Positions 9,027 to 19,132 of a stretch of DNA of 64,000 nt are shown piece by piece (within the stretch, counting starts at the first letter, position 1; each line of letters opens with the position of its first letter). Both the position numbers and the translations under genes were made by a program. The stretch covers positions 78,786 through 142,785 of the forward strand of contig MU657199.1 of the NCBI GenBank assembly GCA_026770575.1, given 5' to 3'. A model generated the notes under the pieces. That model was not told the origin of the DNA, did no database searches, and saw only the letters and a program-made list of their open reading frames with translations. The DNA comes from Pelagophyceae sp. CCMP2097 (lineage: Eukaryota > Sar > Pelagophyceae).

Positions 9027-11801
9027 TTAGAGCGCGGCGAGTTTTGCCTCCATCTCCGCTTGCCAGAGGTCAAAGTCGTCGATGGGCGAGTCTTCCACCG
9101 CGCGCGGCGCCGGCGACGTGGACCGCGCGCGCGCCGGCGACCGGCCGAAAGTCGTTGGGCGTTCCACCGCGTCCGTGCCGCGCGGCGCCGGCGAAGGCGA
9201 CCTCGAGTGCGTCGAAGCCCGCGCCGGCCGCACAGCCGATGCAGAGGCCGGCCGCGCCGAGGGGGCGGGCCGCGCCGAGGCCGAGGCGGGCCGCGCCGAG
9301 GGGGCGGGCGACGGCCGCGCCGCCGGAGCGGGCGATGGCCGCGCTGCCGCCGCGGGCCGTGCGCCGCGGGCCGATGTGGGCCTCGCGGCCGGCGACGCCG
9401 CCCGAGCCGCGGGCGACGCGGCCCGCGCCGCGGGAGACGCCGCGGGCCGCGCCGGCGAGGCGGACCTCTGGCGCTGCGGCGCGGCTGCTCGCGTGGGCAT
9501 GGGCCGCGCGGACGGGGCGGGTGCGGCGGGTGATTCAAAGGCGCGTTCGAGGGCGCGGCCGCGCGGCGCCGGCGACGCAGACCGCGCCGGCGACGGCGCG
9601 CGAACACGCGGCGCGTCGCCGGCGACCTTTGGCCTCTTCTCTTTTTCTTCCTCCCACTTGCGCTCGACGGCCAGCCGCGCGGGCGAGACGCATCTCGGTG
9701 CAGACATCTTCAAAAGCCGCGATGCGTCTGGCCGCTGCGCCGCGGGCACGGCGGCTTGGCGCCACTTGGCCTCGTCCTCGGCGCGAGACTGCCGCAGCCG
9801 CGCCTGCAACCGCTCCGCCTTTAGGAGCGCCGAAGCAGTCATGCGGTCGAAGACGTCGGCGTCCGTGGCGTCCGTGCCGACGCTCGCGACGTCAAACGTC
9901 GGGCTCGTCTGGCGCCTCACGGGCGAGGGCGCGCGGCCGACGGCCGGTTTGAAAGTACAGCCCTCCAGCTCCCTCTCGCGACGGAGCTCGACGCGCCTCT
10001 CCGCGTGCGACGACGGCCGAGAGAGGCGCACCGTCGCGACCTCTGTCGCGGGCGACTTAGGCGCGCGGCCCGTAACGGGCGCGAACGTGCAGCCTTCCAA
10101 CTCGCGCGCCCTCCGGAGCTCGTCGCGCACGCCCGCAGCGTCGGCGTTGCCTTCTAGCAAACGCTGCCACGACTCTTCCGCAGTCTCCGCCTCCTCGCCC
10201 TGGCGGACGGTGAGGTTGGGCCGGAACGGGCACGCCTCGCGGAGGTCCGCCTCGCGCTGCTCGCGAAGCATGCGCTGCCGCTCCTCGACCTGGAAGCCGT
10301 GCTCGTAGAGCCGGTCGTGCACGGGCCCGTCCTGCGGCGCCGAATTGGACGCGTTGACTTTTGGCCGGAACGCGTACTGCGCCAACTCCAGTCGAAGCGC
10401 CTCCTCGCGTCTTGCAGTCTTCTCCGACGAAGACTCGGCAGCAGCTAAACGATCAAAGACGGAGATGTTGGAGGCGTCGTGCACGGCGGCGGGGTCGGAA
10501 GCGCGGCGGTTGATCGTCGGCTTGAAAGTGGCCTCGGCCTCAGCCAGAGCGTCGCGCGCTTGTCTTAAAGCCGCCAGGCGGTCCTGCTTCGCCCGCTCAA
10601 AGTCCGCCGCGCGCTCGGCGACGCCCTGCGCTCCGCGGCCGTCGCTCGCGCGGTCGGCGCGCGCGCCGTCGGCGCTCACAGACCTTCGAGCAGGTGACTG
10701 CGACCGCAAAGTCGGCCGAAACGGGCACTCCGCCTTTTGTTTCCGCTGCGCCTCGGCGGCCGCAGCCTGCTGCGCGGCCTGCTGCTGGGCCGCGGCGGTA
10801 TAGAGTCGCGAGTGCACCGGCGGGCCCTCCTTTGCCGATGACTCGCTCTTCGGCCGCCGGCCCAGGTTTGGCTTGAAAGTACACTCGCGCGGCGCCGCGT
10901 TCGCCGCGTCGCGCGTCGCCTGCAGCCGCAGCGCCTAGCACGCGGGAGTGAAGGCCCGATTTGTGTTCCAGGCCGAAAAAACGCACCGCCTCTTGCGCCT
11001 GGGCGTACAGCGCCGCGCTGCGCTCCTTGCCGCCCGAGACGCCCTTAATACTCGACGTCTGCCATTTGTCCTACCGGGGGAAGGCTTACGCGACGCGTGT
11101 CGTGGACGAGCAGGGCGCAGACGAGCAGAGTCAGGGGAGGGGGTGTTCAACATAGTCATTCGAGAGGTGCCTCGGACGCACGGTGATGTGCGGCTTGAAC
11201 GAGTGCTCCGAGGCGCGGCGCTCCTCGATGGCCGCGGCGGCGCGCTTCCGCTTCGAAGCGTCGTCATACCTGGTAGTGTAGGGTATTATAGGGTATTATA
11301 GGGTAATTTTACCACAACACGCAGTCCTCGCGTCCCCGCAAAGTGGCACGCACAGGTCGGCGAAGCGGCTGTCGCCGGTCTTCTCCGCGACTTCGCCGCT
11401 TGTGCGAGGGATGTTGACCATCTTTGGTTGGAAAGTACACTCCTTCGGCCGCTTCGACGCTTCAGCCTCCAACCTCGCGCGGATCTGCGCCGCGCGCTCG
11501 TACATCCTAATGTCGAAGCGTCAAGGAGTCGGATCCAATGCGGGCCCGCGGCCCCGCGTCGCACTCACCGCACGGCTGGGTCATTCGAAACCGGCGGCGG
11601 CGGCTGCGCGGGCGAAGCGGACCGCGCGGCCGGACCGGACCGGCCGCGCGACTGGCTCCCGTCCGCCGAAACCGGCCGGCTCCGGTCCGCGGCCGACGGC
11701 GCGCGGTTCAGCGACCGCGCCCGCGGCTGCAGGACCGGCTGCGCCCGGCTCTGCGCGTACCTGCAGAGGCGCGTATAGATGCCCTGGAGGCGGCGACGCA
11801 T
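9027..11801 (-). CDS. Repeat protein with nine C-T-F-K-P-type motifs, likely cytoskeletal
   Basis: Five exons (11801-11569, 11506-11354, 11269-11182, 11070-10987, 10934-9027), 821 codons, in frame at every junction; three of four donors are GTGCGT. The motif [C/A/S/Y]-x-F-[K/R/Q/A]-P-x-[I/L/V] recurs nine times: CTFQPKM, HSFKPHI, CTFKPNL, CPFRPTL, ATFKPTI, YAFRPKV, CPFRPNL, CTFAPVT, CTFKPAV. Between motifs are charged helical stretches containing LYxRAxxxxA-like heptads. The last 220 residues are low complexity, rich in Ala, Pro, Ser and Arg with SPAPR units, ending in a conserved-looking acidic helix DDFDLWQAEMEAKL. Similar repeat proteins occur in protists with flagella or complex cytoskeletons, so a microtubule-associated role is a guess from architecture. 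The start could lie further upstream. Confidence 0.7.
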
Positions 11802-11841
11802 CTCAAGCCGGCACGCATCTCAAGAGCGATCCTGTAGAATC

Positions 11842-12335
11842 TCAAGAGCAGGAGCGACTTTGTATCATCTCAAACCGCGAGCCTCGCAGGACGCACCGTT
11901 CCTTTGGCGACTTTGGAACAACCGCAGACACCTTGGCGCCCTGCCTCGCGGGCGGCGCGGTGGTCTTCCTCGCGGGTGCGGCGGCCCTTGCGGGTACAGC
12001 GACCTTTGCGGGCGCGGCGGCCTTTGCGGGCGCGCGGCCCCGCGCAGCCGGCGCAGCGCTCCTCGCGGGCGCAGCGGCCTTTGCGGGCGGCGGCCTCTCC
12101 GCGGGCGCGAGGGGCTCCGCGGGCGCCGGAGGCTCCGCGGGCGCGGGCGCCGCGGGCGCGTTGAATTTTTCGGCAAACGAGTTGATCTCTGCAGCGGAGA
12201 GCGTAATCTGCTTGGCGTAGGCGTTGATCGTCTCCGCCGATGCGTCGATCTCGTCGGCGAACGAGTCGATGTCTTCTGACGGTACGGGGCTCGCCGCAAC
12301 CGGCATGCGGGCCGGCAACCGCAGTTTGCGCGGCG

Positions 12336-12369
<34 letters not shown>

Positions 12370-12942
12370 CATGTCGTCGTCGTCGTCGTCGTTATCGTCC
12401 ATGTCGTCCTCGTCCTCGTCATCGTCGCGCGGCGACTGGCGCGGCTCCGGCGGCGGCGCGGGCGGCCCGGCCTGCGACGACCGCCACGTGGCCTCTGGCT
12501 GCGGTTTCTGAGGCGTGCCGTCGTCGTCCACCGGCTCCGGCGCGGGCGGCGCAGCCTTGGTGCGAGGCCGGCCATACGTGTCGTCGTCGTCGTCGTCGTC
12601 GTCCGCCGGCGGCGCGGGTGGAACGTCGTCCGCGTGCGGCGCGTGCGTCGCGGGCGGCGGCGGCGTGTCGGCGGGCGGCGGCGGCGGCGCGTCCGCGGCT
12701 GCGGGTGCCGTCGCGGGCGCGGGTGCCGCGGCGGCGCCGAACTGTCGAAGCATTGGCGGCGGCGGTTGCTGGTCGCCTGATGAATATGACTGCTTGACGG
12801 GCGGCCCTCTGTTCGTGATGTCCACGGGTTCGAAATTGACGGGCTCTTGGAAACCCCTCAATGGGACTGTCGAAGTTTTACCCATCATGCCGAATCGGCG
12901 CATGGTGGCCGCGATCTTGTCCTCCAGATCATCAATCGGCAT
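11842..12942 (-). CDS. Acidic, proline/alanine-rich low-complexity protein
   Basis: Single open frame of 366 residues starting MPIDDLEDKIAATMRRFGMM. The N-terminal 60 residues look ordered. A Pro-rich region follows, then two polyaspartate tracts, a short amphipathic repeat (SFADEIDASAETINAYAKQI) and an Ala/Pro-rich tail of AP-A-KA units. No catalytic domain is visible. It ends 40 bases before the start assigned to the FKP-repeat gene on the same strand, so the two may be one transcription unit or even one gene with an unrecognised intron. The polyaspartate codons (GAC runs) are prone to slippage, so the exact length is uncertain. Confidence 0.5.
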
Positions 12943-12969
12943 GGTGGCCTAGTGCGCGCGCGCACCCAC

Positions 12970-13248
12970 TCACGCAGGCCGCCCGCGCCGCGCCAACCGC
13001 TTGTTGAAAAATGAGGCCTTTTCGAACCGACGGAAGAAATCGCTCTCTCCCAGTGGACGAAATTCCTGCCGAGCCGCGCCGCACGTCGAGAAGGCAGCCG
13101 AGGTCTTATGGACGCCGTTGCCGACGGCCACGACGATTTTGGTACGGCGGCCGCTACCTGGACGGCCAAACGCGACGCGGCATGTGGCAAATCGGAGAAG
13201 CCGCAGTGCAACGGGGAGCGCGCGGGTGTCTGCGACCAGTAGGATTAA
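12970..13248 (-). other. Open frame without start codon, possible exon or gene remnant
   Basis: From 13248 a frame runs 92 codons without an ATG to a stop at 12970-12972. It begins just after a possible acceptor CCTAG. The product contains GRPGSGRRTKIVVAVGNG and ends ESDFFRRFEKASFFNKRLA, which looks more protein-like than the other frames. No upstream exon could be assigned, so this may be the last exon of an undetected gene or a remnant. Confidence 0.3.
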
Positions 13249-13402
13249 CTAGGAGGATCGACGCCTCGAGCGTGCGTGTTGGTTTACCGTCAAGTAAAAT
13301 ACCTTTAAGGATCAGGGTAGGATTTCTAGAAACCCGACGTGACGTGGCACTTTGCCCAAAAATCCTTGGGAAAGTGCGTGTGTTTTATCAACCGGCTACG
13401 AG

Positions 13403-14458
13403 ATGAGTGCGTCGGACGCGATGACTGCGCAGGACTCGCCAGCGGCGGGCGGCGAGGAACAGTCGGCGTCGGCGTGGTGCCACGCCTGCGCGGACGACGT
13501 GCGCGCCGCGCCGAACGTGCCCCAGCGGCGTCCGGCAGACGAGCTTTTTGCGGCCGGCGCAGCAGCCGAGGCGCCCAAAGAAAGCATAGGGCGCCCGAAG
13601 GGAATTTTGCGCCGGAGAGCCCGCCGCGGCCTCTCGGTGGCCTCTGACGCCCCCTCGTGCGGTCAGAGGGTGGGCCTCTCGCAATATGCGCTCCCCTCGT
13701 ACGGGCAAGCGCCGCCGCGTCTCGTCCTTTGGCGCGTTTTGGACCGCTCTCCCCTTAGGCCGACGGCGAGCTGCAGTGCGCCCGTTGCCGCGGCACGTTC
13801 GTCGAGGAGACGGAGCGCGCGTCGCGCGCGGGCGCGGCGGAGAGCTTACTGGATTTCCTCGTGGCGGGCGCGTCGGCGGTCCCGGAAGACGAAAGCGACG
13901 ACGGCCTTCCGCAGCCGCCGGCCGATTTAGTCGCCAGCGCCATCCAGCAGCTCCTGGCCCAAGTGCTGGGCGCGCAGGCCGGGGGCGCGGGGCGGCTGGA
14001 CGCGCTGTCGGCGTTCCAGCCGCACTTCCTTGGGGGCGGCGGCGACGGGCGGCTCGGCGGCGCGCTGGGAGACTACGCAGTTGGCAACCTGTCCCACATC
14101 ATCGAACAGCTCGTGGCCAACGACTCTGCAAACTCCGCCGTGCGGCGACCGGCGAACAAGGCGGCGCTGGCAAGGATCTGCACGCAGATCCCCATCAACC
14201 AAAGTCGACCGCCGCGTCCTTTCCAGGAGCCGACTGCCACCTCCGCGACGTGAGCGACCCCATCGGCGCTCTCCCGTAGGCCACGTCGACGAGGGCTTGG
14301 TCTGTGCGATTCACCACGAACCGTTTTCGATCGGCGAGACTGCGACGAAGCTGCCCTGCGGACATCTCTTCCTCGACTCGGCAATCACCACCTGGCTCGC
14401 AGACCACCACTCCTGCCCCGTCTGCCGCGCCACGCTGCCGTGCGTGCCCCTGGGATGA
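13403..14458 (+). CDS. RNF126/RNF115-like zinc-ribbon and degenerate RING protein
   Basis: Layout matches the RNF126/BCA2 family of ubiquitin ligases: an N-terminal C4 zinc ribbon (WCHAC ... CARCRGTFVEE), a linker, and a C-terminal RING-H2-like domain. Exons 13403-13516, 13759-14203 and 14280-14458 join in frame to 245 residues; the first donor could instead be after 13498. The segment before the RING (ICTQIPINQSHVDEGLVC) aligns with the family linker. The RING is abnormal: ligand 2 is His (CAIH), and the usual His and Cys of positions 5 and 6 are Leu and Ala (GHLFLDSAI), while CPVC is intact. It may therefore lack zinc site 1 or 2 and ligase activity. A longer C-terminus reaching 14681 is possible if an intron is hidden after ATLP. 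Confidence 0.7.
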
Positions 14459-14857
14459 GGCGTCGCTGGACGAGGGGATGGAACGAGGGGAGGTTTTTAC
14501 GGTGGTAGCGCGGCCCGTCAATTGGGGAGAGTGCCCCGAGTCGTCCCCGACGAAGTTCCCGCCTCCGCCACGGCGCCGCGCTCGCAGGACGGACGACGAG
14601 GCGGCGGCGCCCGGCGGCCTCGTGCCGACGGTGCCGTCTACGATGCACTACCCGTCGCGCGACGACCCCGGAGCGGATTGAGGCCCCGCGGGCGCCCGAA
14701 AGGCCCCAAGCCGCGCTCGCGAGGGCGCGGCCCGCCGCGCGACACGAGAGCCCGCCCGCCGGACCGCGTGCGACCCGCGTCTGCCGCAGCCGGGCTATCT
14801 AAGCATGTTAAATCACAACCGCGGCACGGGGGCAGTGCGATTTACAGACCGGCGGTG
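14459..14857. other. GC-rich spacer between convergent genes
   Basis: About 400 bases between the RING protein stop and the first SET gene stop on the opposite strand. A frame up to 14681 could encode an extended RING-protein tail (see that entry). Otherwise nothing is supported. Confidence 0.5.
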
Positions 14858-16219
14858 TCAGAGGTCGTTTCGCATCGTCTCGTCGGCGAACGTGGTGCGC
14901 GAAATGGCGAGGTCGAGCGCGAAACGTAGCGAGGCGCGGTACCGCAGCGCGTCGTCGGCCTGCTTCGAAGGATTGAAGTCGACCTTGCGAGCGAGCTCAT
15001 CGAAGACGCCTTGGACCTGAGTTGTTGTGCGGTTGTTTCAAAGTTGTGCGGTTCGAGTGCAAGGCGCAGGGCACGAGCGGGGACGCACGTCGAATAGGAA
15101 CGATTGGCGGTCAGGCGTTTTGCTGTGCCACTGGACCGATCCGGTCTCGAGGAGTTCAAAGTCGTGGCCTCCCGGGAAAGAGTCCCAGCGCTGCGGGAGA
15201 TGCTCAACAAAGCCGTAGTCCCGGAAGAGGGCCGGCGTCAACAATCCGTACGAAAGGAGAATTTCGTCGCCCTCAGCGATGTCGCGGCTCGCGCGGACCG
15301 TCAAGCTAACGCCCCACAGAACTTCAACCAAAGTGTTCGTCCATTTTCCGTTACGGTGGTTGTGCAAGTCGTACAGCGGCGCCATAATTTCACCTTTGTT
15401 CGCAGAGCAGGCGCGAGCCACGTTGAGCGACACGGCCCAAACCTCCGTCTCTTCGGAAACGGAACCGCCGCAGTGCTCAATGTACCAAGAAACGTGCCGC
15501 GTCCAGTCGTAGGGCGGCAGGTTGCGCACGAGCGATAGAGCGTCCGCGGGCCAAAAGCAGGGCAGGTTCGGGTCGTAGCCACGCATGCTTTCCATGTACG
15601 GCGCATAAACCGAGTCCGCGCCCAAAGCGAGCTCGTCGCGCGTCTTTGCGGTTGTGGCGCACAGGCCCGGGCTCGGGGCGGAGACGAGGCGGTCCCAAGG
15701 CACGCGCGTCAGTACGGCGCCCGACGAGATGGCGTCGACGGCGAAGATGCCGCGCGGGCCCCGCGCAGGCCGTTGCACGCGCAGCGCCTCGTGGAACACG
15801 CCGCCGGGGGAAGAGCGCACCCACGCGATCAGAGCGTCGCTCGACGTATCGTCCACGTTCGCCTCGTCCACGTCCGCGTCGACGGGCGCACCGGCGCCAG
15901 CAGAGACGTCCGCGGTCTCGTTGACGGTGTCAGCGGCGCCTCCGGCAGAGGCGACGTCCGCGTCGTCGGCAGCGTCTCCGGTCGCGGCGTCCGCGTCCGC
16001 GTCTCCGTCTCCCGCCGAGGCGTGCGCGGCCGCGTCGTTGGGCGCTCCGGTGGCCATCGTCAGCAGCGCGCTCCACCAGCGCGCGGCTTTCGCGCCCGCC
16101 GCCTCGCCCGCGGGGGACGCAACGGGCGCCTTTTTCGCAGCCCCATCTTGCGCCGCGGCGCCCACTGCCTGCGCCAGCGCCAGGCAGCCGACGCAGCGCA
16201 GCGCCTGCCAGAGGCCCAT
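14858..16219 (-). CDS. Secretory-pathway SET-domain methyltransferase, copy 1
   Basis: SET-domain protein of the SETD3/Rubisco-LSMT type (lysine or histidine methyltransferase). Exons 16219-15089 and 15016-14858 (intron 15017-15088, GTGCGT...CAG) give 429 residues. The start MGLWQALRCVGCLALAQAVG is a signal peptide. An acidic Ala/Asp spacer of about 110 residues precedes the SET domain: RGPRGIFAVDAISSG (cofactor loop region), CSANKGEIMAPLYDLHNH (the conserved NH), and LSYGLLTPALFRDYGFVE (YGF motif near the active site). The C-terminal exon is a helical substrate-binding-like tail (VFDELARKVDFNPSKQADDA). A second, closely similar gene lies 1.3 kb away on the same strand. The open frame extends upstream into the adjacent repeat, but the signal peptide start is preferred. 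Confidence 0.85.
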
Positions 16220-16486
16220 TTTCGCAGGCCGCGCGACGTGGGGTTCCGCGGGGTCTGGGGAAGGCCACCGTCGACCTCGTACCTCCCCCGACGCGACAGA
16301 CGTGGACGCCCGGGGCGCCCGACCTTCCTTAAACTTCAAGTTACTCGAAATATTACAAGAGCGCGCCGGAGGCACACGGAGGACCCGAAGGATACAGCCA
16401 AATCCCATTGCAATGCCCAAGTAAATAATTGAAATTATTTAACTAATCGCTGAACTTTCAAATCCTCCTTATCTTTATTTTTATTA

Positions 16487-17081
16487 NNNNNNNNNNNNNN
16501 NNNNNNNNNNNNNNNNNNNNNNNNNNNNNNNNNNNNNNNNNNNNNNNNNNNNNNNNNNNNNNNNNNNNNNNNNNNNNNNNNNNNNNNNNNNNNNNNNNNN
16601 NNNNNNNNNNNNNNNNNNNNNNNNNNNNNNNNNNNNNNNNNNNNNNNNNNNNNNNNNNNNNNNNNNNNNNNNNNNNNNNNNNNNNNNNNNNNNNNNNNNN
16701 NNNNNNNNNNNNNNNNNNNNNNNNNNNNNNNNNNNNNNNNNNNNNNNNNNNNNNNNNNNNNNNNNNNNNNNNNNNNNNNNNNNNNNNNNNNNNNNNNNNN
16801 NNNNNNNNNNNNNNNNNNNNNNNNNNNNNNNNNNNNNNNNNNNNNNNNNNNNNNNNNNNNNNNNNNNNNNNNNNNNNNNNNNNNNNNNNNNNNNNNNNNN
16901 NNNNNNNNNNNNNNNNNNNNNNNNNNNNNNNNNNNNNNNNNNNNNNNNNNNNNNNNNNNNNNNNNNNNNNNNNNNNNNNNNNNNNNNNNNNNNNNNNNNN
17001 NNNNNNNNNNNNNNNNNNNNNNNNNNNNNNNNNNNNNNNNNNNNNNNNNNNNNNNNNNNNNNNNNNNNNNNNNNNNNNNNN
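16487..17081. other. Assembly gap of 595 N
   Basis: Run of N inside the second SINE-like copy. In copy 1 the matching interval is only about 150 bases, so the gap length is either nominal or the second copy carries an extra insertion. Confidence 0.98.
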
Positions 17082-17155
17082 CGCTAAATCGGCCGAGTTG
17101 CTGTTTTTTTCTTCCCAAGGTGGAACCTCGGATTTGCTGGGCGACGGACAGACAA

Positions 17156-17190
<35 letters not shown>

Positions 17191-17219
17191 TAATTGCCCC
17201 TGGTAATCCTTCAATCAAA

Positions 17220-17280
17220 GGACCCGAAGGGCCCTTGCCGTAAACTGACGTTGAATAAACGGCAAGGACCCTTCGGGTCC
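17220..17280. repeat. Terminal hairpin of repeat copy 2
   Basis: Arms 17220-17241 and 17259-17280 are inverted repeats with one wobble, equivalent to the hairpin at 7177-7237. Confidence 0.85.
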
Positions 17281-17468
17281 TGAAAAATAATAATCAACCC
17301 TCACGCCTCACTCGAAAATTTAATGAAAAAACTCTTTAATTTTTTAAAAAATTGAGATTGGAGCGGACGCACAAAGAGGGACTCCGCTACCGCGCGCGCC
17401 GACTCGCCGCGCTGCGCGTCCTTTGGCCGTGGCGTCGCCGAATCGCGCCGCCGCAGAGTCGCGAGTTG

Positions 17469-17522
17469 CAATTTATAGATCGGCGCCTTGCGCTGCGATT
17501 TACAGATCGGCGCCTTGCGCTG
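17469..17522. repeat. 27-bp tandem repeat, two copies
   Basis: Units 17469-17495 and 17496-17522 differ at two positions and share AGATCGGCGCCTTGCGCTG. They sit just past the stop codon of the second SET gene. Confidence 0.75.
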
Positions 17523-17550
17523 CTCGTACGGCGGCGCTAGTCGGGCGGTG

Positions 17551-18834
17551 CTAGAGGTCCGTGCGCGCAGTCTCGTCGGCGAACGTCGTCCGCGCAAGGC
17601 AGAGCTCGAGGGCGAAGCTCAGCGCGGAGCGGTACCGCAGCGCGTCGTCGGCCTGCTTTGACGGAGTGAATTCGACTTTGCGGTCGAGCTCGTCGAAGAC
17701 GGGTTGGACCTACGTTTTCGTGCGTTTGTGCGGTTCGAGTGAAGTGGGACTTACGTCGACTAAGAAATCTGCGCGGTCGGGCAGTTTGCTGTGCCACTGG
17801 ACGTGGCCGTTGTCGAGCAGTTCGAAATCGTGGCCGCCGGGTAAAGCGCCCCACCTCTGCGGCAAATTTTCTACAAATCCATAGTCGCGAAACAGCGCGG
17901 AAGTGCCGGACCCGTACGAGTTGAAGAGCTCGTCGCCCTTTTGGATGTCGCGGCTCGCGCGAACAGAGAAGGCGACGCCCCACTGCACTTCCACTAAAGT
18001 GTTCTGCCAGCGGCCGTTGCGGTGGTTGTACAAATCGTACAGCGGCGCCATGATCTCGCCGTTGTTCGCGGAGCAGGCTCTAGCCACGTTCAAAGACATG
18101 GCGCGCACCTCAACGGGGTCTTCGACGGAGCCGCCGCAGTGCGCGGTATACCACGAAACGTGCCGCGTCCAGTCGTAGGGCGGCAGGTTCGACACGAGCG
18201 CTAAAGCGTCTTCGGGCCAAAAGCATGGTAAGTTTGGGTCGTAGTCGCGCATGTTGTCCATGTACGGCGTGTACGCGGACGCCGAGCCGAGGTTGAGCTC
18301 GTCCTTCGTCTTGGAAACGGTGCCGCACAAGCTCGACGCCGAGACGAGGCGGTCCCAGGGCACTCTAGCGAGGACGGCGCCGATCGGGATGGGGTCGATT
18401 GCGAAGATGCCGCGGGGGCCTCTTGCAGGCTGCTGAATACGCTGCGCCGGGTGGAACGCGCCTCCTGGGGAAGACAACACCCACGCGATCAGAGCGTCGC
18501 TCGAAGAGTCGTCGACGTTCGCGTCCGGGTCGACGGCGACTGGGGCGGCGGCGACGGGGGCGCCGGCGGAGCGCGTCGACCGGGGCGGAACGGGTTTTTC
18601 GATGGCGGCGCCGGCCGCGAAATAGTCTTCGTCGTCGTCTCCGTAGTCCGCGTCCACGTCTCCCGCCGAGGCGTCGTCGGGCGCGCCGGTGACCATCGTT
18701 AGCAGCGAGCTCCACCAGTTAACGGGTTTCGCGCCCGCCTCGCCGGACGCCACGGAATCCCCTTTCGCCGCGGCGCCCGCCAACTGGGCCAGCGCCAGCC
18801 AGCCGGCGCAGCGCAGCGCCCGCCAGAGGCCCAT
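17551..18834 (-). CDS. Secretory-pathway SET-domain methyltransferase, copy 2
   Basis: Paralogue of the gene at 14858-16219, same strand and same two-exon structure with the intron at the same codon: exons 18834-17755 and 17709-17551, intron 17710-17754 (45 nt, GTAAGT...TAG), 412 residues. It starts with a signal peptide MGLWRALRCAGWLALAQLAG, followed by an acidic spacer shorter than in copy 1. The SET core keeps RGPRGIFAIDPI, CSANNGEIMAPLYDLYNH and NSYGSGTSALFRDYGFVEN. The catalytic-site NH and YGF are conserved, so activity is plausible. A start in or near the secretory pathway suggests an endomembrane or plastid-directed substrate. Closely matched exon and intron positions show a tandem duplication. 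Confidence 0.85.
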
Positions 18835-19132
18835 CTTCGCAGGCCGCACCGGGCGCAGAAGGGCGTCCGGGTGCGTGCACGGGATTCGGCGATGGTTCGC
18901 GCGGACGATTGGGGAGGACAAATGATGCCCACACCTGGCACAGAAGGACGAGCGACTATGAAGACGGGTAAGGCCCATCGCGTCCTCTGAACGAGCGGCG
19001 CCCGCGACACTATTCGACACTGCGGCGCCTTCGTTCGACCTCGTTCGACACTGCGGCGAGCTCTTCACGGTACAGTCGAGAGCATCTTTAAAGTCTTAAC
19101 GCCCGGCGGCAGCCGCCGTCGGCGCAGCGGGT

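Larger units (their letters stand above)
16352..17280 (-). mobile_element. SINE-like repeat, copy 2 (inverted, with assembly gap)
   Basis: Reverse complement of copy 1 at 7177-7655. It matches from the terminal hairpin (17280 inward) through the TGTC-type microsatellite (about 17136-17195) to the tRNA-like block start (17082), and again from the A-rich tail (16486) to the far end (16352). The middle is a run of N. It lies exactly between the two SET genes. Confidence 0.7.

Noticed and set aside
8738..9952. Plus frame of 404 codons opposite the FKP-protein tail
   Set aside because: Arginine/alanine-rich antisense shadow of the low-complexity C-terminus.
11402..12220. Plus-strand frame over the FKP and acidic genes
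   Set aside because: Alanine/glycine-rich shadow of the coding strand; the minus-strand exons give motif repeats and in-frame joins.
12224..12511. Poly-serine frame on the plus strand
   Set aside because: Antisense of the polyaspartate codons in the acidic protein.
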